DNA of 64,000 nt from Streptomyces sp. M92 (GCF_028473745.1 NZ_CP101137.1:6200001-6264000); one strand, 5' to 3'. Shown: positions 1 through 13,753, counted from the first letter of the stretch. The notes: generated by a model from the letters alone, not told the origin. Numbers and translations are program-made.

Positions 1-1793
<1,793 letters not shown>

Positions 1794-1797
<4 letters not shown>

Positions 1798-2309
1798 CGG
1801 GCCTCCTCCAGAACGCCGTGCACGATGTCGGCGGGACGGCCCAGCCGGGCCATCGGCATGATCTCTCGCGGCACTTCCAGCCCCTCCTGGGTGATCGGTT
1901 CCGGCCCCTTCGCGACCAGCGGCACGCGCTCGCCGGCCCGGGCCCGCTGCGAGAACCAGATGACTTTGGCCCCCGTGTCCGCCGCGCAGCAGCCCCAGCC
2001 GTCGCTGGTCGCGGCGAGGTGCTGCAGGCAGGTGCGCAGGTCCTGGTCGGGGCGGAGCGCGTGGTCGTTGCCCCCCACGGCCGTGATGAGGTGCTGGCGG
2101 TTCCACCACATCTCGATCGACGTGTGTTTGTCGCTCGCGTGCTCGTCGATCGCCCGGAGCAGCATCTCAGCTCCGGTGCAGACGGGTTCGACGAGGTTCT
2201 CCAGGTCCCAGAACCGGAGGTGGGCGGCCAGGATGCGCCTGACCTGTCCGACCCGTTCCGGGCTCACTTCCACGTCGAGGTGGTAGTAGCAGGGCACTGC
2301 GGTCTTCAT
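1794..2309 (-). CDS. Degenerate RsbW/SpoIIAB-like GHKL protein
   Basis: A 171-residue protein with the layout of Streptomyces anti-sigma-type GHKL ATPases, but the ATP site looks damaged. The N-box region reads GAEMLLRAIDEH, where active members have E-x-x-x-N-A-x-x-H, so the Mg-coordinating Asn is Arg. The D-x-G-x-G lid motif is not recognisable (AVGGNDHALRPD). The C-terminal half, with WGCCAADTGAKVIWF, resembles the last strands of the fold. It overlaps glgX by four bases and is first in that transcript. An ATP-independent binding or regulatory role is inferred; no sigma partner can be named. The ATG at 2309 is the only well-placed start. Confidence 0.6.
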
Positions 2310-2545
2310 CGTCGTGGCTCCTCACCGCGAAGGCTCCCGCTCCTCCTCGTCCCTTGGGGGACGGGCTCCCCGAACACGAAGCGTGAGCGCTGATCGCTTC
2401 TGAGTCACTCCAGAGTGGGATCCGTAGTCCATTCGTGCAACACGAGGAAGCGGTTGAAGATCCAACAAGACGGCGAGTCACCGTGCGTGCACCATGTGTG
2501 AAGAACTCGATCGTCCGTACCGGACCGTCCGGAAGGTGACCGGCC

Positions 2546-2818
2546 ATGCTGCTCCCTGCCAAGTCAGAGGTCGCCCGGCAGCTGAGGCTCTACCGCGCCT
2601 GGGAACGTTCGATGCTGGCGTCCCCCTCGGACGTCGGCGTCCGGGCGACCTTCGAGGACTCCGGCTACACCCTCTGCGTCCTGATGGGAAAGCGGTGCGC
2701 CCGCGAGGCCGCGGAGGCGGCCGAGCGGTACCTGCGGACGAACCTGGTCACCTGTGGGCAGGAGCAGCCGGACCTGCTCTCCCCGTCGGGGCGGAAGACC
2801 CCCTCCGGCGCGGCTTGA
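2546..2818 (+). CDS. DUF5133-type small protein
   Basis: A 90-residue soluble protein that starts MLLPAKSEVARQLRLYRAWE and carries the DUF5133 signature GYTLCVLMGKR, followed by an alanine-rich helix. The family is short, restricted to actinomycetes, and of unknown function. A GAAGGTGA ribosome-binding site sits 8 bases before the ATG. It lies 52 bases upstream of glgE in the same direction and may be the first gene of the glg operon. A second family member is at 32827-33060 next to the sigma factor, which links the family to stress loci by context only. Confidence 0.7.
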   Translation: MLLPAKSEVARQLRLYRAWERSMLASPSDVGVRATFEDSGYTLCVLMGKRCAREAAEAAERYLRTNLVTCGQEQPDLLSPSGRKTPSGAA

Positions 2819-2870
2819 CCCAATCGGCCGGGCCGGCGCCCGGCCCCGAGCACGGCGGAGGTGAGAACGG

Positions 2871-4867
2871 ATGAGCACGACCGTGGAGATCGGGCGTATC
2901 CCGGTACGGGACGTCCAGCCGGTGGTGGATCACGGCAGGCGCCCGGCGAAGGCGGTGGCAGGAGAGACGTTCGAGGTCACCGCGTCCGTGTTCCGCGAGG
3001 GGCACGACGCGGTGGCCGCCAACGTCGTTCTGAAGGACCCCGAGGGCCGGCCGGGTCCGTGGACCCCGATGCGGGAGCTGGCCCCGGGCAGCGACCGCTG
3101 GGGCGCGGAGGTCACCCCTGGCGCCCCGGGCAACTGGACCTACCGGGTGGAGGCCTGGAGCGACCCCGTCTCCACCTGGCGGCGACACGCCCGGATCAAG
3201 GTGCCGGCGGGCATCGACACCGGGCTGGTCCTGGAGGAGGGCGCCGAGCTGTTCCGGCGGGCCGCCGCCGGAGTACCGAAGGACGCGGGGCGTGCCGTGG
3301 TGCGGGCCGCGGCCGAGACGCTGCTCGACGACACGCTCCCGGTGGCCACCCGGCTGGCGGCGGCTTTGACGCCGGAGGTGGACGGGGTGCTGGCCCGGCA
3401 CCCGCTGCGGGAGCTGGTCACCACCTCCGACCCGCTGCCCCTGCTCGTGGAGCGCGAACGCGCCCTGTACGGCGCCTGGTACGAGTTCTTCCCCCGCTCC
3501 GAGGGCACCCCCGCCCAGCCCCACGGCACCTTCCGCACCGCCGCCCGCCGCCTGCCCGAGATCGCCGCGATGGGCTTCGACGTCGTCTACCTCCCCCCGA
3601 TCCACCCCATCGGCACCACCCACCGCAAGGGCCGCAACAACACCCTCTCCGCCACCCCCGACGACGTCGGCGTCCCCTGGGCCATCGGCTCCCCCGAAGG
3701 CGGCCACGACACGGTCCACCCAGACCTCGGCACCCTGGAGGACTTCACCTGGTTCGTCGGCCAGGCCGCCTGCCACGGCCTGGAGATCGCCCTCGACTTC
3801 GCCCTCCAGTGCTCCCCCGACCACCCCTGGGTCCACAAACACCCCGAGTGGTTCCACCACCGCCCCGACGGCACCATCGCCCACGCCGAGAACCCGCCCA
3901 AGAAGTACCAGGACATCTACCCCGTCGCCTTCGACGCCGACATGGCGGGCCTGGTCACCGAGACCGTCCGCGTCCTGCGCTTCTGGATGGGCCACGGCGT
4001 GCGGATCTTCCGCGTCGACAACCCCCACACCAAACCCGTCGTGTTCTGGGAGAAGGTCATCGGCGAGATCAACCGCCACGACCCCGACGTCATCTTCCTC
4101 GCCGAGGCCTTCACCCGCCCGGCGATGATGCACACCCTGGCCCGGATCGGCTTCCAGCAGTCCTACACCTACTTCACCTGGCGCAACACCAAGCAGGAAC
4201 TCACGGAGTACCTCACCGAACTGACGGGGGACGCCGCCTCCTACATGCGGCCCAACTTCTTCGCCAACACCCCCGACATCCTGCACGCCTACCTCCAGCA
4301 CGGCGGCCGCCCCGCCTTCGAGGCCCGCGCCGTCCTGGCCGCCACCCTCTCCCCCACCTGGGGCATCTACAGCGGCTACGAACTGTGCGAGAACACCCCC
4401 CTGCGCGAGGGCGGCGAGGAATACCTCGACAGCGAGAAGTACCAGCTCAAACCCCGCGACTGGGCCCGCGCCGCCCGCGAGGGCACCACCATCGCCCCCC
4501 TCATCACCCGCCTCAACACCATCCGCCGGGCCCACCCCGCGCTGCACCGGCTCCGGAACCTCCGCTTCCACCACACCGACAACGACGCCCTGATCGCGTA
4601 CAGCAAACGCGAGGGGTCCGACGTCGTGCTGGTGGTCGTGAACCTCGACCCCCACCACACCCAGGAGGCCACGATCTCGCTCGACATGCCGCAGCTCGGC
4701 CTGGACTGGCACGCGTCGGTGCCGGTCCACGACGAACTCACGGACGAGACCTACCACTGGGGCCGCACGAACTACGTGCGGCTGGAGCCCGGCCGGGCCC
4801 CCGCCCACGTCTTCCACCTCCGCCGGCCGTCCGCCGCCGCGCCCGGGAACGAAGGGTCCGCAGCCTC

Positions 4868-4871
<4 letters not shown>
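2871..4871 (+). CDS. glgE: Alpha-1,4-glucan:maltose-1-phosphate maltosyltransferase GlgE
   Basis: A GH13_3 enzyme that transfers maltose from maltose-1-phosphate to alpha-1,4-glucan, the polymerising step of the GlgE pathway. The 666 residues match family length: N-terminal beta-sandwich (about 1-100), helical insert, then the catalytic barrel. Residues visible by alignment to the family are the nucleophile Asp383 (FRVDNPHTKP), acid/base Glu412 (FLAEAFTRP) and Asp469 (NFFANTPD). GTEY/KYQ-type substrate loops and PPKKYQDIYP are conserved. The start has GGAGGTGAG 7 bases upstream. Its stop overlaps treS as ATGA. The operon order glgE-treS-pep2-glgB is the classic actinobacterial arrangement. 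Confidence 0.96.
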
Positions 4872-6586
<1,715 letters not shown>

Positions 6587-6614
6587 GCGCGGGCCGAGGA
6601 AAGGACGCGTCACC

Positions 6615-7976
6615 ATGCCGAAGACCGCACCCCTGCGCCCGAGACGTACCCGTCTCGCCGAGCCCATGGCGTCGCTCGGCGGGCTGCTGCGCGAGTGGCT
6701 GCCGCGCCAGCGCTGGTTCGCGGGCAAGGACCGGCCCGTGGCCGAGCTCGGTCTGCTGTCCATGACCGAGCTCTTCCCGGGCTGTCTGCACCTCCTGGTG
6801 CACACCGGGCACGGGCCGGTGCCCGCCCCGGGCGGCGCTCCCCCGGCCGGCGACTGCTACCAGCTGCTGCTCGGCGTGCGCGAACATCCGTCGCCGCGCC
6901 TGGGCCGGGCCGTCATCGGCCAGGTGCAGGAGGGTCCGCTGGCCGGCCGGACGGTCTACGACGCCCTGCACGACCCCCGCACGGCCCAGCTGCTCCTGGA
7001 GCGCCTGCGCCACCCCGGCAAGGCGGGGCCCCTGCGCTTCGAGGCCGACCCCTCGCGGCCGGTGCCCGGCGGACTGGCGCCGCGGCTGCTGGACGCCGAG
7101 CAGTCCAACTCGTCGCTGATCTACGGGGACGAGTTCATCCTCAAGCTGTTCCGGCGCGTCCAGCCCGGTGTCAACCCGGACCTGGAGGTGCCGGACGCGC
7201 TGGCCCGGCAGGGCTGCGGCCGGGTCCCCGCGCCGGTGGCGTGGATGCGGACCACCCATCCGTACGGGGCGACGCTCGGCGTGCTCCAGCCGTTCCTCAA
7301 CGACGCCTCGGACGGCTGGACCCTGTCCCTGAACGCGCTGGCCGCCGGGGACGACTTCACCGTGCAGGCCCGCGAGCTGGGGCGGGCCATGGCGGACGTC
7401 CACCTGGCGCTCGCCGAGGCCTTCCCGTCCGGCGCCCCCGGGGAGAACGGACGGACGGCGGCGGCGATGACCGAGCGGCTGACCGCCGCCGCGCACTGCG
7501 TACCGGCGCTCCAGCCCTTCGTCCCCGGGCTGCGGGCGGCCTTCGCGGCCCTGTCCACCTGCGACTCGGGGCCGCCCGCCCAGCGCATCCACGGCGACCT
7601 GCACCTGGGGCAGGTGCTGCGGGCGGGCCGGGACTGGTTCGTCATCGACTTCGAGGGCGAGCCGTCCCGTCCGCTGTCCGAACGGCGCAGCGCCCACTCC
7701 CCGGTCCGCGACATCGCGGGCATGCTGCGCTCCTTCGACTACGCCGCCCGGCAGCGCCGCCCGTGGCGCCCCGAGTGGGCGCGCCGCTGCCGGGAGGCGT
7801 TCTGCGCCGGCTACGCCGCCCGCGCCGGGTGGGACCCCCGCAAGAAGCACGGCCTGCTGCGCGCCTATGAGACGGACCGCGCCGTGTACGAGGTGCTGTA
7901 CGAGGCCCGGCACCGTCCCGACTGGCTTCCCGTACCCATGGCGGCGATCGAACGACTCGCCGTGAGAGGAGACTGA
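6615..7976 (+). CDS. pep2: Maltokinase (Pep2/Mak)
   Basis: Phosphorylates maltose with ATP to maltose-1-phosphate, the GlgE donor. The 453-residue protein has an N-terminal cap (LREWLPRQRWFAGKDRPV) followed by an aminoglycoside-phosphotransferase-type kinase fold. The catalytic loop is IHGDLHLGQVL (Asp328) and the metal-binding motif VIDFEGEPSRPL (Asp345). AGGAAAGGA lies upstream of the ATG at 6615. It sits 28 bases after treS and 3 bases before glgB, so it is part of the same operon. Confidence 0.94.
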   Translation: MPKTAPLRPRRTRLAEPMASLGGLLREWLPRQRWFAGKDRPVAELGLLSMTELFPGCLHLLVHTGHGPVPAPGGAPPAGDCYQLLLGVREHPSPRLGRAVIGQVQEGPLAGRTVYDALHDPRTAQLLLERLRHPGKAGPLRFEADPSRPVPGGLAPRLLDAEQSNSSLIYGDEFILKLFRRVQPGVNPDLEVPDALARQGCGRVPAPVAWMRTTHPYGATLGVLQPFLNDASDGWTLSLNALAAGDDFTVQARELGRAMADVHLALAEAFPSGAPGENGRTAAAMTERLTAAAHCVPALQPFVPGLRAAFAALSTCDSGPPAQRIHGDLHLGQVLRAGRDWFVIDFEGEPSRPLSERRSAHSPVRDIAGMLRSFDYAARQRRPWRPEWARRCREAFCAGYAARAGWDPRKKHGLLRAYETDRAVYEVLYEARHRPDWLPVPMAAIERLAVRGD

Positions 7977-7979
7977 CCC

Positions 7980-10202
7980 GTGGCCCTCCGCGACACCTCG
8001 ATCCCCGAGCCGTCCGGTCCCGTCCCGCCCGCGTCCGGTGCGTGCGGTACCGCTCCGCCCCTCGACCCGGTCGACCGGGGGCGCCTGCTGGCGGGCGCCC
8101 ACCACGACCCGCACGCCCTGCTCGGCGCCCACCCCGTCCCCGGTGGCGTCGCCTTCCGGGCGCTGCGTCCGTTCGCCCGCGAGGTGAGCGTGGTCGTCGA
8201 CGGCGAGCGCCACGCCCTCGTGTCGGAGGAGGACGGCCTCTTCTCCGGTGTGCTGCCGCTGGCGGAGATCCCCGCCTACACCCTCGTGGTGGCGTACGAG
8301 GCCGGCGAGCAGGAGACGCACGACCCGTACGGCTTCCTGCCCGCCCTCGGCGAGCTGGACCTGCACCTGATCGGCGAGGGCCGGCACGAGCAGCTGTGGC
8401 AGGCCCTCGGCGCGCACCCGATGACGCACGAGGGTGTCACCGGCACCCGGTTCACCGTGTGGGCGCCCAACGCGCAGGGGGTGCGCCTCGCCGCGGACTT
8501 CACCCACTGGGACGGCACGGCCTTCCCGATGCGTTCGCTCGGTTCGTCCGGCGTGTGGGAGCTGTTCCTGCCGGGCGTCGGTGAGGGCACCCGCTACAAG
8601 TTCGAGATCCACTCCCGGTACGGGCACCGGTTCCTCAAGGCCGACCCGATGGCCCGCGCGGCGGAGGAACCGCCGAACACCGCTTCCGTGGTGACCGCCT
8701 CGGCGTACGAGTGGGGCGACGCCGAGTGGATGCGCACCCGCGCCGGCACACCGGTGCACGAGGCGCCGTTCTCGGTGTACGAGGTCCACCTGCCCTCCTG
8801 GCGGCCGGGGCTCACCTACCGTGAGCTGGCCGACGTGCTGCCCGCGTACGTGAAGGACCTCGGCTTCACCCACGTCGAGCTGATGCCGGTCGCCGAGCAC
8901 CCCTACGGGCCCTCCTGGGGCTACCAGGTCACCGGGTTCTACGCGCCGACCGCGCGGCTCGGTTCGCCGGACGACTTCCGGTACCTGGTCGACGCGCTGC
9001 ACCGGGCCGGGATCGGCGTGATCATGGACTGGGTGCCGGCGCACTTCCCGAAGGACGACTGGGCGCTGGCCCGCTTCGACGGGGACCCGCTGTACGAGCC
9101 CGGGGACGAGCGGCGCGCGACCCACCCGGACTGGGGGACGTACACCTTCGACTTCGCGCGGACCGAGGTGCGCAACTTCCTGGTCGCCAACGCCGTGTAC
9201 TGGTGCGAGGAGTTCCACATCGACGGGCTGCGGGTCGACGCGGTCGCCTCGATGCTCTACCTGGACTACTCGCGCGACTCCGGCCAGTGGGAGCCCAACC
9301 AGTACGGCGGCCGGGAGGACCTGGCGGCCATGGCGTTCCTCCAGGAGATGAACGCGACCGTGTACCGGCGCTGCCCCGGCGTGGTGACCATCGCCGAGGA
9401 GTCGACCGCGTGGGGCGGGGTGACCCGGCCGACGGACACCGGCGGGCTGGGCTTCGGCCTGAAGTGGAACATGGGCTGGATGCACGACTCGCTGGAGTAC
9501 GTCGCGCACGAGCCGGTGCACCGCAAGTACCACCACCACGAGATGACGTTCTCGATGGTGTACGCCTACAGCGAGAACTACTGCCTGCCGATCTCCCACG
9601 ACGAGGTGGTGCACGGCAAGCAGGCGCTGGTGTCGAAGATGCCGGGCGACTGGTGGCAGCGGCGGGCGAACGTGCGGGCGTACCTGGGCTTCATGTGGGC
9701 GCACCCGGGCAAGCAGCTGCTCTTCATGGGGCAGGAGTTCGCGCAGGGCGCGGAGTGGTCGGAGAAGCAGGGCCCGGAGTGGTGGCTGCTGGACGAGGGC
9801 TACCACTCGGCGGGCGACCACCGCGGCGTCCAGGACCTGGTGCGCGAGCTGAACACCCGCTACGCGCGGACGCCGGCCCTGTGGCAGCGCGACACCGACC
9901 CGGCCGGTTTCCGGTGGGTGGCCGTGGACGCGGCGGAGGACAACGTCTTCGCGTTCCTGCGGTTCGGCGCCGACGGCGCCCCGCTGCTCGCGGTGTCGAA
10001 CTTCTCCCCGGTGGTCCGGCACGAGTACGCGCTCCACGTCGGCGACGACACCACCGCCTGGCAGGAGGTCCTCAACACGGACGCCGAGGGCTTCGGCGGC
10101 GGCGGCGTGGGCAACCCGGACCCGGTGAAGCCGGAGGACGGGAGCCTCCGGATCACGCTGCCCCCGCTGGCGACGGTGTGGCTGGTGCCGTACGCCGTGT
10201 GA
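7980..10202 (+). CDS. glgB: 1,4-alpha-glucan branching enzyme GlgB
   Basis: A GH13_9 enzyme that introduces alpha-1,6 branches into the glucan made by GlgE. The 740 residues contain the actinobacterial extra N-terminal sandwich domain (about 30-120), a CBM48 domain (about 125-230), the catalytic barrel, and an all-beta C-terminal domain. Catalytic residues are Asp420 (DGLRVDAVASM), Glu473 (TIAEESTAW) and Asp541 (SHDEVVHGK). The start is GTG, placed 3 bases after the pep2 stop with AGAGGAG upstream. It is the last gene of the operon; 111 bases separate it from the next gene. Confidence 0.96.
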   Translation: MALRDTSIPEPSGPVPPASGACGTAPPLDPVDRGRLLAGAHHDPHALLGAHPVPGGVAFRALRPFAREVSVVVDGERHALVSEEDGLFSGVLPLAEIPAYTLVVAYEAGEQETHDPYGFLPALGELDLHLIGEGRHEQLWQALGAHPMTHEGVTGTRFTVWAPNAQGVRLAADFTHWDGTAFPMRSLGSSGVWELFLPGVGEGTRYKFEIHSRYGHRFLKADPMARAAEEPPNTASVVTASAYEWGDAEWMRTRAGTPVHEAPFSVYEVHLPSWRPGLTYRELADVLPAYVKDLGFTHVELMPVAEHPYGPSWGYQVTGFYAPTARLGSPDDFRYLVDALHRAGIGVIMDWVPAHFPKDDWALARFDGDPLYEPGDERRATHPDWGTYTFDFARTEVRNFLVANAVYWCEEFHIDGLRVDAVASMLYLDYSRDSGQWEPNQYGGREDLAAMAFLQEMNATVYRRCPGVVTIAEESTAWGGVTRPTDTGGLGFGLKWNMGWMHDSLEYVAHEPVHRKYHHHEMTFSMVYAYSENYCLPISHDEVVHGKQALVSKMPGDWWQRRANVRAYLGFMWAHPGKQLLFMGQEFAQGAEWSEKQGPEWWLLDEGYHSAGDHRGVQDLVRELNTRYARTPALWQRDTDPAGFRWVAVDAAEDNVFAFLRFGADGAPLLAVSNFSPVVRHEYALHVGDDTTAWQEVLNTDAEGFGGGGVGNPDPVKPEDGSLRITLPPLATVWLVPYAV

Positions 10203-10313
10203 GGCCCGGCGGCGCGACCAGGTGTCCGGCCGCCCAGGCGGGGCATCCGGTGGTCCTACGGACGGGACAGTCCCGCCGTCGCCGCGACCGGGCCCGCAGA
10301 AAGGCGGCATCAC

Positions 10314-11405
10314 GTGCGCACCGTCGGAGTGGAGGAGGAGCTCCTCCTGGTCGACCCGGAGTCGGGTGAGCCGCGGGCGCTGTCCGCCGCCGTGCTCGCC
10401 CGGGCCTCGCTGGACGACGCCGAGCAGGCCGTGTTCGAGAAGGAGCTGCACGAGCAGATGCTCGAGTTCGCCACGCATCCGCAGGCGGACATGGGGCGGC
10501 TGCACGCGGAGATCGTCCGCTGCCGCGAGGAGGCCGGGCGGCACGCCGGGGGCATCGGCTGTGCCGTCGCCGCGCTCGCCACCTCGCCGCTGCCGGTCAG
10601 CCCGGCCGTCGGCATGAACCGCCGCTACCGGTGGATGGCCGAGCAGTACGGCGTGGTGGTCCACGAGCAGCTGGTCCTGGGCTGCCACGTGCACGTCTCG
10701 GTGGACTCCGACGAGGAGGGCGTCGCGGTCATCGACCGGGTGCGGCCGTGGCTGTCGGTACTGGCCGCGCTGAGCGCGAACTCCCCGTTCTGGCAGGGCA
10801 AGGACTCCGCGTACAGCAGCTACCGCAGCCGGGTCTGGCAGCGCTGGCCGTCGGCCGGTCCCACGGAGCTGTTCGGGTCGGCGGAGACCTACCACCGCCG
10901 GGTCGCCGACATGGTCGCGACCGGCACGATCCTCGACGAGGGGATGATCTACTTCGACGTCCGGCTGTCCCAGCGGTACCCCACGGTCGAGTTCCGTGTC
11001 GCGGACGTCTGCCTGGACGCCTCGACGGCCGTCGTCGTCGCGGCCCTGGCCCGTGCGCTGGTGGAGACGGCCGCGCGGGAGTGGCGCGAGGGCGTCGCGC
11101 CGGCCGAGCCCAGTGTGAGCCTGCTGCGCCTGGCGGCCTGGCGGGCCGCCCGGTCGGGGCTGACGGAGGAGCTGCTGCATCCGGCGACGATGCGGCGGAT
11201 GCCGGCGGAGACGGTCGTACGGGCGCTGCTGGAGCACGTCGGGGAGGCGCTCGCCGTCTGCGGCGACCTGGATCTGGTGCGGGACGGCGTCGCCGGTCTG
11301 CTGCGGCACGGCAACGGAGCGCGGGTGCAGCGTGAACTTCTGGAGCGCACGGGCAGCCTGCGGGACGTCGTCACCGAGTGCGTACGGCGCACGCAGGCGG
11401 TCTGA
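10314..11405 (+). CDS. YbdK-type carboxylate-amine ligase (GCS2 family)
   Basis: A 363-residue glutamate-cysteine ligase type 2 homologue. It begins TVGVEEELLLVDPESGEPR, the EEE metal-binding signature of the family, and has HVHVSVDSDEEG, SANSPFWQGKDSAYSSYR and TVEFRVADVCLD. The YbdK group has weak glutamate-cysteine ligase activity in vitro and an unknown true substrate, so glutathione or mycothiol synthesis should not be assumed. The GTG start is preceded by AAAGGCGG. It is followed by a strong hairpin shared with the convergent DUF6480 gene. Confidence 0.88.
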   Translation: MRTVGVEEELLLVDPESGEPRALSAAVLARASLDDAEQAVFEKELHEQMLEFATHPQADMGRLHAEIVRCREEAGRHAGGIGCAVAALATSPLPVSPAVGMNRRYRWMAEQYGVVVHEQLVLGCHVHVSVDSDEEGVAVIDRVRPWLSVLAALSANSPFWQGKDSAYSSYRSRVWQRWPSAGPTELFGSAETYHRRVADMVATGTILDEGMIYFDVRLSQRYPTVEFRVADVCLDASTAVVVAALARALVETAAREWREGVAPAEPSVSLLRLAAWRAARSGLTEELLHPATMRRMPAETVVRALLEHVGEALAVCGDLDLVRDGVAGLLRHGNGARVQRELLERTGSLRDVVTECVRRTQAV

Positions 11406-11424
11406 GACGTCCCCGGCGGTGGGG

Positions 11425-11456
11425 CCGGTGCTCCGCGCCGTGTCTCGGAGCACCGG
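11425..11456. terminator. Bidirectional hairpin between convergent genes
   Basis: An 11-bp perfect stem (CCGGTGCTCCG with its complement at 11446-11456) and a 10-base loop lie between the YbdK stop (11405) and the DUF6480 stop (11461). There is no U-tract, as is common for streptomycete terminators. Confidence 0.65.
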
Positions 11457-11460
11457 GGCG

Positions 11461-11694
11461 TCAGAGCATCAGGACCAGGGCGTATCCCAAGAAGCCCGCC
11501 GCGACGAGCGCGACGAGGACGAGGATCACCGTCAGGGGCGCCACGGCCCAGCCCTTGGAGGGGTTGTTCCCCTCCCACGGGCCCGCCTCGGACATGCTGC
11601 TCTCCCCCGGCGGGGTCTCGCCCGGCGGTACACCGCCGCCAGGCTCCAGTCCGGTGCTGCGTTCGGGTTCGGGGTCCGGATTCGTGTGGGTCAT
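11461..11694 (-). CDS. DUF6480 small single-pass membrane protein
   Basis: A 77-residue protein with a Pro/Gly-rich N-terminus (GLEPGGGVPPGETPPGESS) and one C-terminal transmembrane helix (about 48-76, APLTVILVLVALVAAGF). This matches the small streptomycete DUF6480 family of unknown role. The ATG at 11694 (MTHTNPDPEP) is preferred to an in-frame upstream codon at 11739 because family members start here and CGGAGGG precedes it. It converges on the YbdK gene. Confidence 0.75.
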   Translation of the reverse strand: MTHTNPDPEPERSTGLEPGGGVPPGETPPGESSMSEAGPWEGNNPSKGWAVAPLTVILVLVALVAAGFLGYALVLML

Positions 11695-11845
11695 GCCCTC
11701 CGGGTCCCCCGATCCGCCGAGATCACCGGGCGGGAACACTTCTGTCGTCCCGGCCCCCCGTGACCACCGCCTCGGCTAGATTCAGCACCGCCGTTGACGG
11801 TGCTCGTCGGTGGTGTCACCGTCCGTACATGTCAGGAGCCAGCGC

Positions 11846-13753
11846 ATGCTCGACCCCGCTCTCGCTCCCCGGGTCGCCGGGCCCCTGACCGGCGGGCTCG
11901 CCGACAGCCTCTTCGAGACGGCCGCCCGCACACCGGCCCTGCCGATGCTGGCCCGCCGTCCCGCGCCGGACTCCCCGGTCTGGCAGGAGGTGACGGCCGT
12001 CGAGTTCCGCGACGAGGTCGTCGACCTGGCCAAGGGCCTGATCGCGTGCGGCATCTCGCCGGGCGACCGGGTCGCGATCCTGGCCCGCACCCGCTACGAG
12101 TGGACGGTCTTCAGCTACGCGCTGTGGACGGTGGGCGCCGAGGTGGTGCCGATCTATCCGACCTCCTCGCGCGACCAGGTCGAGTGGATCCTGCGGGACG
12201 CGGGCTGCGTGGCCGTGGTGGTCGAGGACGAGCAGAGCGTGATGACGGTCGGCTCGGTGTGCGCGTCGCTGCCCGCGCTCCGCCACGTCTGGCAGCTGGA
12301 CGCGGGCGCGCTGGACACGCTCGTGGCGCGCGGCGAGTTCATCCCGTACGCCACGGTCGACTCCATGCGCCGCATCGTGCTGCCGAACGCCACGGCGGTC
12401 GTCGCCTACACCTCGGGCACCTCGGGCCGCGCCATGGGCTGCGCGCTGAGCCACCGCGGGCTGGCCAGTCCGTGCGACACCCTGATCGAGGGCTGGGGCC
12501 ACACGGTGGCGCCGCCCGGCGAGCAGGGCGCGGTCCTCGCCTTCCTGCCCTTCTCGCACGTGTACGGGCTGATGATCCAGAATTTGTGTGTCCGGGGCGG
12601 CCTGCTCATGGCGCACGAACCGACGACGACCCAGGAGGCGCTCGCCTCGGCCCTGCGCTCCTTCCGCCCGACGTACTTCTACGCGGTCCCGTCCGTGCTG
12701 GAGAAGCTCTACAAGAATTTCCTGCGCACCGCGCAGCAGGCGGGCCGCGGAGCGCTGTTCGAGCGAGCCGCCGCCACGGCGCGGGACTTCGCCGCCGCGC
12801 TGGAGCGCCGGCGGCTGGGCCAGGGGGCCGGGCCCGGCTTCGACCTGCGGCTCCAGCACTCCTTGTTCGAGCGGACGGTCTACCGCCGGCTGCGCAGCGC
12901 GCTGGGCGGCAGGGTGCGCCGCGCGACGTGCGGCGGTTCACCGCTCAGCCGTGAGCTGTCCCTGTTCTACGAGGGCATCGGCGTCTACGTCCACGACGGC
13001 TACGGGCTGACCGAGACCAGCGGCGGGCTGACCATGCAGCCGCTGGGGCGGGAGAAGTCCGGGACCGTCGGTCAGCCGCTGCCCGGCATGGAGATCCGCC
13101 TGGCCGACGACGGGGAGATCCTGGTGCGCGGGCCGTCGCTGTTCCAGGGGTACCTCGGCGACGAGGCGGCCACCCGCGAGGTGCTGCGCGGCGGGTGGCT
13201 GGCCACCGGGGACCTCGGTCACCTGGACGGGGAGAACTACCTGGCGATCACGGGACGCAAGAAGGACATCATCATCACCAGCGGCGGCAAGAGCGTGGCC
13301 CCGGCCGCCCTGGAGCAGCGGCTGCGCATGCACCCGCTCGTCCATCAGGCGGTGGTGGTGGGCGACAACCGGCCCTGCGTCGGCGCCCTGATCACGCTCG
13401 ACCCCGAGTTCCTGACCCACTGGCGGGCGGGTCTGGCGCTGCAGGGCGACGTCCCGGCCCGCGAGGCGCGGGAGGAGAACGCGCTGCGCGAGGAGGTGGC
13501 ACGGGCGGTGGCCGCGGCCAACAGCGCCGTGTCGCGTTCGGAGTCCATCCGGGTCTTCCGCGTCCTGCCCGAGCCCTTCGACGTGTCCAACGGGCTGCTG
13601 ACCCCGTCGATGAAGCTGCGGCGCGACGAGATCGTTCGGACCTACGCCTTCGAGATCGACGCGATGTACGAGGCCCGGCCGCACCGGCGTCCCAGGACGG
13701 TGCCCGAGGAGCCGGCCGGCTGGGAGGACTCCGACAGCGTGTTCTTCCGGTGA
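11846..13753 (+). CDS. Long-chain acyl-CoA synthetase (FadD-like AMP-forming ligase)
   Basis: A 635-residue ANL-superfamily enzyme expected to activate a fatty acid with ATP and CoA. Motifs are the phosphate-binding loop AYTSGTSGRAMG, YGLTETSGG, ATGDLGHLD, the hinge GRKKDIIITSGGKSVAP and the catalytic lysine in LLTPSMKLRR. The P-loop reads SGRAMG where nearly all relatives have TGRPKG, so the conserved Pro-Lys is replaced by Ala-Met. All other motifs look intact. The ATG at 11846 has GGAG upstream; an earlier in-frame codon at 11810 has no ribosome-binding site. A 16-bp hairpin follows the gene. Confidence 0.88.
   Translation: MLDPALAPRVAGPLTGGLADSLFETAARTPALPMLARRPAPDSPVWQEVTAVEFRDEVVDLAKGLIACGISPGDRVAILARTRYEWTVFSYALWTVGAEVVPIYPTSSRDQVEWILRDAGCVAVVVEDEQSVMTVGSVCASLPALRHVWQLDAGALDTLVARGEFIPYATVDSMRRIVLPNATAVVAYTSGTSGRAMGCALSHRGLASPCDTLIEGWGHTVAPPGEQGAVLAFLPFSHVYGLMIQNLCVRGGLLMAHEPTTTQEALASALRSFRPTYFYAVPSVLEKLYKNFLRTAQQAGRGALFERAAATARDFAAALERRRLGQGAGPGFDLRLQHSLFERTVYRRLRSALGGRVRRATCGGSPLSRELSLFYEGIGVYVHDGYGLTETSGGLTMQPLGREKSGTVGQPLPGMEIRLADDGEILVRGPSLFQGYLGDEAATREVLRGGWLATGDLGHLDGENYLAITGRKKDIIITSGGKSVAPAALEQRLRMHPLVHQAVVVGDNRPCVGALITLDPEFLTHWRAGLALQGDVPAREAREENALREEVARAVAAANSAVSRSESIRVFRVLPEPFDVSNGLLTPSMKLRRDEIVRTYAFEIDAMYEARPHRRPRTVPEEPAGWEDSDSVFFR

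Noticed and set aside
10314..11405. Assignment as ergothioneine EgtA or glutathione GshA
   Set aside because: The length and motifs fit the YbdK group and no other ergothioneine or glutathione gene is nearby.
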